This document shows, one piece after another, positions 45,246 through 53,701 of a stretch of DNA of 64,000 nt. Both the position numbers and the translations under genes were made by a program. Under the pieces are notes generated by a model. That model had not been told where the DNA came from, ran no database searches, and saw only the letters and a program-made list of their open reading frames with translations. Positions within the stretch are counted from its first letter, which is position 1. Every line of letters starts with the position of its first letter. Origin of the DNA: Chlamydiota bacterium (lineage in GTDB: Bacteria; Chlamydiota; Chlamydiia; Chlamydiales; Rhabdochlamydiaceae); contig JABDCT010000004.1 of NCBI GenBank assembly GCA_013287985.1, forward strand, positions 1 to 64,000, in the 5' to 3' direction.

Positions 45246-46358
45246 ATGCCTATCTATTTAGACAACAATGCAACTACTGCCATCGATCCCCGCGTGATCC
45301 TGGCGATGAGCGAAGAGATGCTCCTCTCTCCTGCCAACCCCTCAAGCATCCATAGCTGGGGGCGCAGTGCACGCCAGCGCCTCATAGGGGCGCGGCAGAG
45401 AATTGCGGCGTATTTTGATAGGGCGCCCCAAGAATTTACTTTCACTTCCGGCGCAACCGAAGCGCTCAACGCCCTCTTGCTCGGACTCGATAGATCTGGC
45501 GGTCATGTGATTACATCGGATATCGAACATCCCGCCCTCTATAATACGGTCCAGAGGCTGCGCGCCGAGACAACTTTTCTTACGACAGGATTATGGGGAG
45601 CCGTGACAGCGGAGCAGGTTGAACAAGCCATTCGCCCCAATACACATCTGATTGCCCTAGGCGCTGCTAATAGCGAAACAGGAGTCATGAATCCCATTGT
45701 CGAGATTGCCGAAATCGCAAGGGCGCGCAAGATCACTTTTGTTGTCGATGGCGTCGCTTTGCTTGGGAAAGAGGAGTGCCCGATCCATCCGGGCGTAAGC
45801 GCCATGGCCTTCTCGGGTCATAAGATCCACGGGCCACAAGGCATCGGCCTTATCTGGACAGCTCCTGGCCTTAAAGTCTCCCCTCTTCTGTCGGGCGGGC
45901 ATCAAGAGCTGGGAAGACGAGCAGGTACGGAGAATTTGGTAGCTATTGTAGGTTTGGCCAAGGCGATTGAACTGCTCATCCCCGAGGATTTTGCACGCAT
46001 GCGCAATCTGCGCGATCACTTTGAAGAGCAGCTGCAAGGGGTTGTTGTAAACGGACAGGGGCCACGCGTAAGCAATACATCGAATCTCTGTTTTCCAGGT
46101 TGTGATGGAGAGGCACTGCTTATGAGCTTGGATATGGCGGGGATTGCGGCAAGTCTCGGGTCTGCATGCTCGTCAGGTGCAATCGAACCGTCGCGCGTTC
46201 TGCGCAAAATGGGGTGCGACGCGCGCTCTTCTTTGCGTTTTTCTCTCTCGCGTCTTACGACTGAAGCTGAAATTGAACAGACAGTCTCTGCAATTCGCTC
46301 AGCACTTCGCTCATTAGCGGTCGATTTTCAGGCTGTGTACTCAAACAGCGAAAAATGA
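45246..46358 (+). CDS. nifS: NifS/IscS-like cysteine desulfurase
   Basis: A pyridoxal-phosphate enzyme that takes sulfur from cysteine for Fe-S clusters. The 370-residue protein has LDNNATTAIDPRV at the N-terminus, the cofactor lysine in SGHKIHGPQGIGLIW (about 196-210), and the persulfide Cys in LGSACSSGAIEPSRVL (about residue 305). The active loop CSSG follows the class I (IscS/NifS) pattern. Its last 104 nt overlap the convergent kinase gene. TAAAAT ends 8 nt before the ATG and no Shine-Dalgarno is seen, another possible leaderless start. Confidence 0.93.
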   Translation: MPIYLDNNATTAIDPRVILAMSEEMLLSPANPSSIHSWGRSARQRLIGARQRIAAYFDRAPQEFTFTSGATEALNALLLGLDRSGGHVITSDIEHPALYNTVQRLRAETTFLTTGLWGAVTAEQVEQAIRPNTHLIALGAANSETGVMNPIVEIAEIARARKITFVVDGVALLGKEECPIHPGVSAMAFSGHKIHGPQGIGLIWTAPGLKVSPLLSGGHQELGRRAGTENLVAIVGLAKAIELLIPEDFARMRNLRDHFEEQLQGVVVNGQGPRVSNTSNLCFPGCDGEALLMSLDMAGIAASLGSACSSGAIEPSRVLRKMGCDARSSLRFSLSRLTTEAEIEQTVSAIRSALRSLAVDFQAVYSNSEK

Positions 46359-47358
46359 GTTTTCCTACCGCCCTATCGAAATCATTGTCAAAGCCGGGGC
46401 TGAAGAGCTCCATCATAGTTAAACCGAATTGATAGACATCCATTTGCTCTGTACGTGCACTATTGTCATGTGCTTCTGGTGGATCAATTTTTCCTATCCT
46501 CATAAGCGACTGATGGCCTGTTTTTACACAAAGGCCAAAATCGGTCAGTTTTGCTCGTATGATCGGTTCACCATAAACGAGCATGATGTTATTGGGTTTA
46601 ATATCACAATGGACAAAACCCGTTTTGTGGACATATTCCAGTGCCGATGCCACATCAAGTGCTATCCGCATCTTTTCTCTTTTTTCCAACGGGGGGGCTT
46701 GTATGCTTGTCAATCTACAGCACAAATCAATATCGCATTTCTCGGCATACACCCCAATTTTTTCATCACCACTTTCTGATCTGTACAAGTTGTAGTCGAA
46801 AATCTTGACGATATTTTCATGGTCAAGGCTCATCTGGATTTTGACTTCGCTTTCAGTCAGTGTTAAGCGGGCTCTTTCCTTTTCAGGATCATCCTTTTTA
46901 ACCTTGGTTTTTTGATAGACGATCTCTTTCGCTTGCCCCGTATTGACATTGTATTGTTGTGCACTATAAGTCTCCTTAAAGAAGCCTTCAGATAAAAATC
47001 GGTCTTTGGTGTAAATATAAGGCGCTATGTGGTCATATTTAACGTGGAATCCTTCATCTATCAGTCCACTTTTAAATTTAGTAATTCCCTTTGTATGTAC
47101 AACGCATCGACATACACTGGATAGCAGGGGAGACCCTTCTTGCTTAAGACTGGCAAAAAGCGGCATCTTCACCATCCTATTTTCTAGGGAGCTTGCATGC
47201 TCTAACTCTAATTCGGAAAGCATGAACTCTCGATCGAAATACTTTCGAGCAAATTTCGCCCTGTTTTCAAGGACGTTCTCTTTTCCAGCCGAAAAGTTTT
47301 CGTTAATTACATATCCACTATTACTTAATGTTCTTTTATTATTAACACTTAAACTCAT
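46255..47358 (-). CDS. serine/threonine protein kinase
   Basis: The 367-residue protein has an N-terminal region of no known type (1-115) followed by a eukaryotic-like kinase domain: a poorly conserved glycine loop at LSEGFFKETY (122-131), a candidate ATP-site lysine K150, the catalytic loop HCDIKPNNIML (250-260, Asp252, Asn257), TDFG (272-275) and PPE (293-295) in place of APE. HRD is HCD, so this is a non-RD kinase. No membrane helix is seen, unlike many PknD-type kinases. The 3' end lies within nifS on the opposite strand (104-nt overlap). Codon use looks more AT-rich than in nifS. Confidence 0.87.
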   Translation of the reverse strand: MSLSVNNKRTLSNSGYVINENFSAGKENVLENRAKFARKYFDREFMLSELELEHASSLENRMVKMPLFASLKQEGSPLLSSVCRCVVHTKGITKFKSGLIDEGFHVKYDHIAPYIYTKDRFLSEGFFKETYSAQQYNVNTGQAKEIVYQKTKVKKDDPEKERARLTLTESEVKIQMSLDHENIVKIFDYNLYRSESGDEKIGVYAEKCDIDLCCRLTSIQAPPLEKREKMRIALDVASALEYVHKTGFVHCDIKPNNIMLVYGEPIIRAKLTDFGLCVKTGHQSLMRIGKIDPPEAHDNSARTEQMDVYQFGLTMMELFSPGFDNDFDRAVGKLIFRCLSTQPENRPLMSEVLSELQRLSVQFQLQS

Positions 47359-47394
47359 AATTTGAATTATATCAAATTATAGTTTAAATTATAA

Positions 47395-48624
47395 CTAAAA
47401 TACGGTGCGAATAGCGATTTTTTTAGGGCCTATTAGGGGGGCTTCTTCAAGAAGTAACTCAAACTGATCGACTTGCACTCTTTCCCCTCTTTCCGGGACG
47501 TGGCCTAAGTGCTTCTCCATCAGTTCTTCCAATGTTTCAGCGCCCTCTGCTTCCAGGTGGATGTGAAAACGGGTGTTAAAGTCGGTGATGAGCATATCGC
47601 CGGGGAAGGTGCGATCGACGATCACGTGGTGCATACGCGGGGAAATATCGCCAAAAGCCTCCCAATCATCGGATTTCCCGAAGATCTCATCGACGATCTC
47701 ATCTAAGGTTAGAATGCCTATGGCAACCCCCGTTTCGCCAAGGACGATGGCAAGGCTCTGGTTGTTGCTACGGAACTGCTTAAGAATGTGTAGGATAGAG
47801 CTATTTTCTGTGATAAACCAACCCGGCCTGGCATGTTCGCGCACTTTCTTATCTTCACTCAGGCGCAACAGGTCGCGCGGATAGACGATGCCGGTGATAT
47901 GATCGGGCTGCCGCTGATAAATGGGGAGATAGGGGGTGTAGCGCATCGCAAGGAGCGCGCGCATTTCGCCCACCGTACAAAAGGCGGGGATCATCTGCAC
48001 GTCCTTTAACGGAATCATGAGCTCTTTCGGGGTCTTGTTTTTGAGCGAAAAGAGGCTGGAGACTATCTTGTTCATCTCTTTCGGCGCGCGCCCCTCCTCT
48101 TCGCGCTGTTCAAACAGCAGCTGCAGCTCTTCGCGACTTAAATAGAGACCCTCTTTAACGGGGCTTTTGAGCAGTCGATTGATAAGCTGGCAGATCAGAT
48201 CTAAGAACCAGATGATCGGGCGAAAGATGATCGAAAAGGCGTAGAGAATCGGGATCCCCATCATCGCGACATGCTCAGCATAGCGCATGCCGGCAAACAG
48301 CGGAGTGAGTTCTGCAAAGATGATAACGAGAAAGATCTGGCTGAGCGGGGCCCAGTCGGGGCTGACGCCCAGCGACTCGTAGAACCTGCGCGCGCATTCT
48401 GAGCCGAGCTGCAAGGAGGCGTTGATGCCGATCAACACCACGCCAAAGAGCAGAGCAGGGCGACTTAAGAGATCGCTGAGCCATTTGGCTCGTCGCTGAT
48501 TCTGGCTGACCCAGTACTGCAGACGCACTTTGTTGAAGCAGATGCACGCCATCTCGAGCATGGCGAAGAAGCCTTGCGTCACTAGAAAAAGGATGATAAG
48601 AAACAGCCACCACTTCCAGCTCAT
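47395..48624 (-). CDS. CNNM/CorC-type CBS-domain membrane protein 1
   Basis: The 409-residue protein combines a DUF21 membrane domain (about 1-150), two CBS domains (about 200-320, MIPLKDVQMIP and GILTLDEIVDEIFG) and a CorC/HlyC C-terminal domain. Proteins of this group are called hemolysin-like (TlyC) in older annotation; characterised members export or sense Mg2+ or Co2+. It forms a pair with the similar gene upstream (4-nt overlap), as in Chlamydia where two such genes are adjacent. Confidence 0.88.
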   Translation of the reverse strand: MSWKWWLFLIILFLVTQGFFAMLEMACICFNKVRLQYWVSQNQRRAKWLSDLLSRPALLFGVVLIGINASLQLGSECARRFYESLGVSPDWAPLSQIFLVIIFAELTPLFAGMRYAEHVAMMGIPILYAFSIIFRPIIWFLDLICQLINRLLKSPVKEGLYLSREELQLLFEQREEEGRAPKEMNKIVSSLFSLKNKTPKELMIPLKDVQMIPAFCTVGEMRALLAMRYTPYLPIYQRQPDHITGIVYPRDLLRLSEDKKVREHARPGWFITENSSILHILKQFRSNNQSLAIVLGETGVAIGILTLDEIVDEIFGKSDDWEAFGDISPRMHHVIVDRTFPGDMLITDFNTRFHIHLEAEGAETLEELMEKHLGHVPERGERVQVDQFELLLEEAPLIGPKKIAIRTVF

Positions 48625-49859
48625 CGCTTCGGCCTTGTGCGTCTAATATAGACCCTGCGCACCCGTCTTGCATCGGAGGAAAGGACGTGGAAGAAGAGGT
48701 TGCCATACTCGATCTTGGTTCCGCTCTTGGGGATATCTCCCCACCTCTCGGTGAGCCAGCCGCCGACTGTCACCATGTGATTTTCGCTCTCTAACGTCAC
48801 ATCAAAGATCTGTTCCAATTCCATGAGCTCGAGCTTCCCGCTTGCAATGAGCACATCTTCCCCGGAGCGGGTGTAGCGGCTCTTTTCGTCGCGCCGATCG
48901 ATGATCTCTCCGACCACGACTTCTACTAGGTCCTCAAGTGTTATGAGACCGGAAAACGAGCCATATTCGTCGACGACAATCGCCAGTGACTCCTTCTTAT
49001 CATACATCTGCTCCAGAAGGGCATGCGCCGCGGTCGCCTCCGGGACAAAAAAGGGCTTTTTTAGCACGGCGAGAATATCCTCGCCCTCTTTGATCTTCTC
49101 CCTGTGCAAGAAAAAATTCCCGCTCGTCATGATGCCGATCACCTTATCGAGTCCCCCATCGCAGATCGGGATGCGCGTGCACTCCTGATCGACAAACAGA
49201 TGGACGAGCTTGGACAGCGGCTCATCGATTTCAAAAAAGAGCACCTCTTCGCGCGGACGCATGAACTCTTTGGCGGTATTGTTCTCCAAATTGAGATAGC
49301 CGCGCATGAGATCCGCCTCTTCATCGGCCAGCACTCCACTCATACGCGACGTGCGCAGTGCGTGCTGCAGCTCGTCGACGGAGATCTCCTGCTCTCTGCG
49401 CAGAAAAAAGAAGACGACACGCGACAGAGAGCTCGTGATGGAGACGAGAACTTTAGAAAAGGGACCGATGATGCGCTGGATGCGCCAGATGAGCGGAGCC
49501 ACTCTTGTGGCAACCGCGGTATTTTGCGCAAGCCCCACCGACTTGGGGATCGCTTCGCTAAAGATCAAAGTCAGAGTCAACGGAACGCCGACATTGAGCA
49601 GCCACCCAGAATAACCGCCGAAGAGGCTGGACACAACGTTCTGAATCAGGATATTCATCGAAACATTGAGCATAATGATCGTAAAGAGCAGATCGCGTGG
49701 GGAACGCAGGATCTCTGCAATGAGTCTACGGCGCGGATCGATATCGCTGCGCATAGCTCGTGCTTTAATAGACGAAAGAGAGAAAAGCGCAACTTCGGAG
49801 GCGGATAGAAGGGCGGAAAATGAGAGGAGGCAGATCAGTGCAGCGATAGAGAGGATCAC
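48621..49859 (-). CDS. CNNM/CorC-type CBS-domain membrane protein 2
   Basis: The 412-residue protein has the same plan as its downstream neighbour: a DUF21 membrane domain with ASEVALFSLSSIKARAM near the N-terminus, a CBS pair (FMRPREEVLFFEID and SGLITLEDLVEVVVGEI) and a CorC/HlyC domain ending near VYIRRTR. The two differ enough that they may form a heteromer rather than be redundant. The gene overlaps both neighbours by 4 nt, so it is cotranslated with the FtsB-like gene and the first CNNM gene. Confidence 0.88.
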   Translation of the reverse strand: MILSIAALICLLSFSALLSASEVALFSLSSIKARAMRSDIDPRRRLIAEILRSPRDLLFTIIMLNVSMNILIQNVVSSLFGGYSGWLLNVGVPLTLTLIFSEAIPKSVGLAQNTAVATRVAPLIWRIQRIIGPFSKVLVSITSSLSRVVFFFLRREQEISVDELQHALRTSRMSGVLADEEADLMRGYLNLENNTAKEFMRPREEVLFFEIDEPLSKLVHLFVDQECTRIPICDGGLDKVIGIMTSGNFFLHREKIKEGEDILAVLKKPFFVPEATAAHALLEQMYDKKESLAIVVDEYGSFSGLITLEDLVEVVVGEIIDRRDEKSRYTRSGEDVLIASGKLELMELEQIFDVTLESENHMVTVGGWLTERWGDIPKSGTKIEYGNLFFHVLSSDARRVRRVYIRRTRPKR

Positions 49860-50152
49860 TGCGCTTTATCCTCGTGAAAATAGACCTTCGTCTGCCCGTC
49901 GGGAACCATCCCGAGCTTTTTCATCATGAGGAGTTCACGGTATGCGGGGTCTGATTGGCTGTCGATTTGGGTACGCAGATCCTCCTGCTCGCTCAAGTTA
50001 CGCGCAAGCTGAGCCTGCAGCTGGGTCTGCTTCTCTTTAAGGGCGTCAAAAGTCTCCTTCTTCTTCTGCATGCCATGGACATATACGGCATAGCAGATGA
50101 GAATGAAGAGGATCGACCACCAGAAACGAAAGAAAAAATGCTGTAGCTTCAT
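49856..50152 (-). CDS. FtsB/DivIC-like septum protein
   Basis: The 98-residue protein has the plan of the FtsB/DivIC family: a short cytoplasmic N-terminus, one membrane helix (about 8-26, FRFWWSILFILICYAVYVHG), a coiled coil (about 30-68) and a tail with KVYFHED resembling the family end. FtsB-type proteins link FtsL and FtsQ at the division site; chlamydiae lack FtsZ but keep some divisome parts. It lies 30 nt after dcd and overlaps the CNNM gene, so all four are probably one unit. Confidence 0.7.
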   Translation of the reverse strand: MKLQHFFFRFWWSILFILICYAVYVHGMQKKKETFDALKEKQTQLQAQLARNLSEQEDLRTQIDSQSDPAYRELLMMKKLGMVPDGQTKVYFHEDKAQ

Positions 50153-50182
50153 CTACTTTTTATTGTGGGAAAAAAAATAATA

Positions 50183-50749
50183 TTACGCCACAGGAAGAGT
50201 GATGTCTACCTGGCGCATATACTTTCCTCCGCGATCGGCATAGGAGACTTCGCAGTCCTCTGCCGCTTCAAAGAAGAGCACTTGAGCCAGTCCCTCGTTG
50301 GCATAGATTTTTGCTGGAAGTGGCGTCGTATTGGAGATTTCGAGCGTCACAAATCCTTCCCATTCGGGTTCAAAGGGCGTTACGTTCACGATGATCCCGC
50401 AGCGCGCATAGGTCGATTTTCCAATGCAGAGCGTCAGCACATTGCGCGGGATGCGGAAATATTCCACGCTGCGCGCCAGTGCAAATGAATTGGGAGGGAT
50501 GATGCACGTGTCGGCGACGATATCGACAAAGGCATTCGGGCTAAAATTCTTCGGATCGACGATCGAATTGTTCATATTCGTGAAAACCTTGAACTCATTT
50601 GCCACGCGCAGATCATAGCCATAGCTCGACAAGCCGTAGCTAATGACTTTCTCTCCATCGGCCTGGCGGACAAGTCCATCCACGAACGGCTCGATCATTT
50701 TAAATTCTTTCGCCATCTGGCGAATCCATCTATCAGATTGTAATCCCAT
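50183..50749 (-). CDS. dcd: dCTP deaminase
   Basis: Dcd deaminates dCTP to dUTP, the precursor for dTMP synthesis. The 188-residue protein has [15 protein letters not shown] (about 31-45), [42 protein letters not shown] with the catalytic Glu, and the C-terminal [12 protein letters not shown]. It diverges from ruvB across a 47-nt region that holds two mirrored TAGAGT boxes. It heads the dcd, FtsB-like, CNNM, CNNM unit. Identity is secure. Confidence 0.95.
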   Translation of the reverse strand: MGLQSDRWIRQMAKEFKMIEPFVDGLVRQADGEKVISYGLSSYGYDLRVANEFKVFTNMNNSIVDPKNFSPNAFVDIVADTCIIPPNSFALARSVEYFRIPRNVLTLCIGKSTYARCGIIVNVTPFEPEWEGFVTLEISNTTPLPAKIYANEGLAQVLFFEAAEDCEVSYADRGGKYMRQVDITLPVA

Positions 50750-50755
50750 GGGTTC

Positions 50756-50789
50756 ACTCTAGCATGGAAATACAATTTCTTGCTAGAGT
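50756..50789. promoter_or_regulatory. mirrored -10 boxes shared by dcd and ruvB
   Basis: ACTCTAGCA at 50756-50764 is the exact complement of TGCTAGAGT at 50781-50789. Each arm contains TAGAGT reading toward its own gene, ending 6 nt before the dcd ATG (50749) and 7 nt before the ruvB ATG at 50797. Neither gene has a Shine-Dalgarno sequence. The arms may be promoters, a repressor site, or both; -35 boxes are weak. Confidence 0.45.
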
Positions 50790-50796
50790 TCTGACT

Positions 50797-51807
50797 ATGC
50801 CCTCGTCATTTATCCAGTCGACCTGGACCAAGCAAGATGAACCCTTTGAGCAGCCGCTGCGTCCCCATTCGATGCATGAATTCATCGGCCAGGACCAGCT
50901 GCGCGAGCGTCTCGATGTCTTTATCTCTGCTGCAAAGGAGCGCGGTGAACCCTTAGGCCACGCCCTGTTCCACGGCCCACCGGGTCTGGGCAAAACCACT
51001 CTCGCTCACATTCTCGCGACTGCCATGGGCACCCACCTCGTCACCACCTCTGGCCCCGCCGTCGAAAAAGCAGGCGATCTGGCCGGCATCCTCACGAGCC
51101 TAAAAGAGGGCGACGTCCTCTTCATCGACGAGATGCATCGCTTGCGCCGCGAAGTGGAAGAGTACCTCTATTCCGCCATGGAAGATTTTTCTCTCGACCT
51201 GCTCATCGACAGCGGACCGAGCAGCCGCAGTGTGCAAGTGAAGCTCGCTAAATTTACTCTTGTCGGCGCCACCACGCGCCTAGGCCTCCTCAGCGGGCCC
51301 ATGCGCTCGCGCTTTGCCTTCACCTGCCGCCTCGACTATTATGAACCGCGCGATCTGGCCCTCATCATCACGCGTTCCGCCGCCATTCTACAGATCCCGA
51401 TCTCGCCCGACGGAGCGCTGGCCATTGCCGAGCGTTCGCGCGGCACCCCGCGCATCGCCAACCACCTCCTGCGCTGGGCGCGCGATTTTGCGCAGATCCA
51501 CAAGCGCACGCCCATCGATGCAAAAACCGCACACGAGGCGCTGCAGATGCTCGCCATCGACCATAAAGGACTCGATGAGATGGACAAAAAGATCCTAGAG
51601 ATTATTATTGATTATCATGAAGGAGGCCCTGTCGGGGTGAATACCATTGCAGTAGCGATCGGAGAAGATCCGCATGCGCTAGCAGAGGTCTATGAACCCT
51701 ACCTCATTATGCAGGGATTTTTGAAAAGAACACCACGAGGACGCGAAGTAACGACGCTTGCTTATGCCCATCTCGGTCGCGCTCAAAATAAAAAAGGAGA
51801 ACTATGA
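50797..51807 (+). CDS. ruvB: Holliday junction branch-migration helicase RuvB
   Basis: RuvB is the AAA+ motor that, with RuvA, moves Holliday junctions. The protein has the Walker A HGPPGLGKTTLAH, Walker B LFIDEMHRL (IHRL is more usual), the sensor GATTRLGLLSGPMRSRF and the winged-helix C-terminus (EPYLIMQGFLKRTPRGRE). About 336 residues is normal. An in-frame ATG at 50764 would add 11 residues, but it lies within the promoter-like inverted repeat; 50797 lies 7 nt after the TAGAGT box. It overlaps the SpoIID gene by 4 nt. Confidence 0.93.
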   Translation: MPSSFIQSTWTKQDEPFEQPLRPHSMHEFIGQDQLRERLDVFISAAKERGEPLGHALFHGPPGLGKTTLAHILATAMGTHLVTTSGPAVEKAGDLAGILTSLKEGDVLFIDEMHRLRREVEEYLYSAMEDFSLDLLIDSGPSSRSVQVKLAKFTLVGATTRLGLLSGPMRSRFAFTCRLDYYEPRDLALIITRSAAILQIPISPDGALAIAERSRGTPRIANHLLRWARDFAQIHKRTPIDAKTAHEALQMLAIDHKGLDEMDKKILEIIIDYHEGGPVGVNTIAVAIGEDPHALAEVYEPYLIMQGFLKRTPRGREVTTLAYAHLGRAQNKKGEL

Positions 51808-52979
51808 GACTATTTCTACTCAGCCTAATCGGCTCACTTACCCTTATTCAGCAGAGCTATGCTGCTGAACTACCCACCGACGCTTCGCAGAAAGCAAAGC
51901 CCGCCACCATCAAAGTTCTCATCACCAAACTCGCCGACGAGGCGACAGTCGAAGTGAAGGGAAAATACCGCGCCTACAATCCGCAGAATCAACTTCTGAT
52001 CGGCTCGGGCAGCAATAAGTGGGATCGCTTCATGGCGACCGCAAGCTGCCTGAAATGGGGCAGTGAACCATTTCCTGGCAGCACCGAGATCCGCCTCGTC
52101 CCTGCTCCCGACAGCTCGCTTCTCGTCAATAACGTCCCTTACAAGGGCTGCCTCGAGATCTACGCAATTGCCGGCACGATCAACATCGTCAACGAAGTCG
52201 ATGTAGAGAACTACCTGAAAGACACTCTTGCCGCCAAATGCGATGAGAGCCTAAATAGCGAAGTGCTCGATGCACTCGTCATCGTAGAGCGCACCCACCT
52301 CACCTATCTAGCCAATAAAGCGAGCTACGCGCACTGGCACGTCGCAGCCGATAAAGCGGGCTATACAGGCCACACCGCTCAGCAAAAAGCAGCTATTAGC
52401 GATGCAGTGGAGCGCACACGCGGCATGGTCCTCACTTACAACAACCAGCTCTTCCCCGCGACATGGAGCCGTAACAGCGCCGGCCGCACCGTCTCCTACG
52501 CCTCGATCTTCCGCAAGAACGTCGATTCTCCTGCAGGCGTCAGCAAACTGCCCGTCAGCGATGATCGCGAAGAGACGAAATGGAGCGCATCCATGCCTAA
52601 GCAGATGCTTGCCGAGCTCGTTGGATTCAGCGAAATCGACCAGATCGATCTCTACAAAGCCGACCAGTCTAATAAAGTTTATGCGCTGCGCCTCAGCGAC
52701 GGCATCAGCTCTAAAGACCTCGATTTCTTCCGTCTTCAAGAAGCCATCGGCCCGAAAATCATCCGCAGCAACGATTTTAGCGTAAAAGTCGAAGATGACA
52801 GCGTCCTCTTCACCGGTTATGGCGATGGAGCAGGCACAGGCCTCTGCCTCGCTAGCGCAGATCGCCTGGCTAAGAGCCAAGAAGATGCAAGAAAAATTTT
52901 ATTGATCCATTTCCCAGGGGTGCAGCTGACAAAATTGCGCGCTGGGCAAGATGAGGCTTCAGCCTATATTTGGAAATAG
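51804..52979 (+). CDS. spoIID: SpoIID-like peptidoglycan lytic protein
   Basis: The 391-residue protein has a signal peptide (about 1-20, ending SYAAEL) and a SpoIID domain with EVDVENYLKDTLAAKCDESL, ALVIVERTHLTYL, a YTGHTAQQKAAISDAVERTRG segment and GYGDGAGTGLCLASAD. SpoIID cleaves denuded glycan strands; chlamydiae, which make only a narrow ring of peptidoglycan at division, retain it. It follows ruvB with a 4-nt overlap, as in C. trachomatis (CT040-CT041). The promoter of the 4.5S RNA lies in its last codons. Confidence 0.87.
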   Translation: MRLFLLSLIGSLTLIQQSYAAELPTDASQKAKPATIKVLITKLADEATVEVKGKYRAYNPQNQLLIGSGSNKWDRFMATASCLKWGSEPFPGSTEIRLVPAPDSSLLVNNVPYKGCLEIYAIAGTINIVNEVDVENYLKDTLAAKCDESLNSEVLDALVIVERTHLTYLANKASYAHWHVAADKAGYTGHTAQQKAAISDAVERTRGMVLTYNNQLFPATWSRNSAGRTVSYASIFRKNVDSPAGVSKLPVSDDREETKWSASMPKQMLAELVGFSEIDQIDLYKADQSNKVYALRLSDGISSKDLDFFRLQEAIGPKIIRSNDFSVKVEDDSVLFTGYGDGAGTGLCLASADRLAKSQEDARKILLIHFPGVQLTKLRAGQDEASAYIWK

Positions 52980-52987
52980 GTTAGAAT
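52958..52987 (+). promoter_or_regulatory. 4.5S RNA promoter inside the spoIID end
   Basis: -10 TAGAAT (52982-52987) lies 8 nt before the inferred RNA 5' end at 52996. The best -35 is TTCAGC (52958-52963) with an 18-nt spacer. Because the RNA start is fixed by its closing stem, this promoter calibrates the start distance for the other promoters described here. Confidence 0.5.
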
Positions 52988-52995
52988 AAGTACTT

Positions 52996-53093
52996 GCTGG
53001 GGATTTCTTGGAATTAGACCCTCCGAACCAGGTCAGGACCGGAAGGTAGCAGCCTTAAGGATCATGCGTCTAATGCCGAGAACCATCTCCAGC
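52996..53093 (+). ncRNA. ffs: 4.5S signal recognition particle RNA
   Basis: The region contains the universal SRP domain IV loop: CAGGTCAGGACCGGAAGGTAGCAGCC (53028-53053) holds the GGAA tetraloop and the flanking asymmetric internal loop that Ffh binds. Flanking sequence folds into a long hairpin closed by GCTGG (52996) and CCAGC (ending 53093), with further paired blocks (GAATTAGAC with GTCTAAT). A T-rich stretch follows directly as terminator. Length (98 nt) is that of the short bacterial form. With Ffh it targets membrane proteins to SecYEG/YidC. Confidence 0.93.
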
Positions 53094-53131
53094 TTTTTTA
53101 TTTAAACGGGCACGGGCACGTTAAAAAAGAG

Positions 53132-53701
53132 CTATTTTATTTCTAGACGCAGAGCTGCGTATGGAATCGCATCCAGATTCTCTACTGCATGCATCTTTTC
53201 CGGTTCTAAGACCCATGTTCCGACAGATGAATTGAATTCACTCGCTTCTCCCTTCTCATTGTAATACTTAATCCGCGTTGGCTCGAGGACAAGCATGACG
53301 CTATTGCGTCCATGGATATGAAAGGGTTCTTTTGTGAATGGATCAATCGTCACTTTCAAAAGGCGTATGCGTTCGTTTTCAAAAACGACTTCATGCGAGA
53401 GGGGTGCTTGGCACGTAGCATCGAGCTTTGGATCCCAGCCCTCTTGCTTGGGGGCAGGCTGCAATTTACGCGCTTCGTCAAAGAATTTCTGGATTGCAAA
53501 AGCGTAAGAAGGGTTTGTTGAGTAGGGGTAAAGAATACTCATGATCTTATCTAAATCAATCGTTCCTACACCATAACAATAAAATACATTCTGATAATTG
53601 CTAAAATTATCTCTATTAACAACATTAGTTCTCATGTCGATAATACTATCACAATAAAGCAAATTAACGAAAGAACAGAAACAAAGCAGTTTAAAACGCA
53701 T
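53132..53701 (-). CDS. secreted cupin-domain protein
   Basis: The protein of about 189 residues begins with a signal-like segment (MRFKLLCFCSFVNLLYC) and ends with a cupin-type beta barrel: EPFHIHGRNSVMLVLEPTRI has the HxH-type metal ligands, and GTWVLEPEKMHAVENL the later His. Cupins may be enzymes or binding proteins; none can be named. The start at 53701 lies just before the end of the upstream gene (53691). The plain 53743 start would put unrelated residues before the signal peptide. It is likely cotranscribed with the barrel protein upstream. Confidence 0.65.
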   Translation of the reverse strand: MRFKLLCFCSFVNLLYCDSIIDMRTNVVNRDNFSNYQNVFYCYGVGTIDLDKIMSILYPYSTNPSYAFAIQKFFDEARKLQPAPKQEGWDPKLDATCQAPLSHEVVFENERIRLLKVTIDPFTKEPFHIHGRNSVMLVLEPTRIKYYNEKGEASEFNSSVGTWVLEPEKMHAVENLDAIPYAALRLEIK

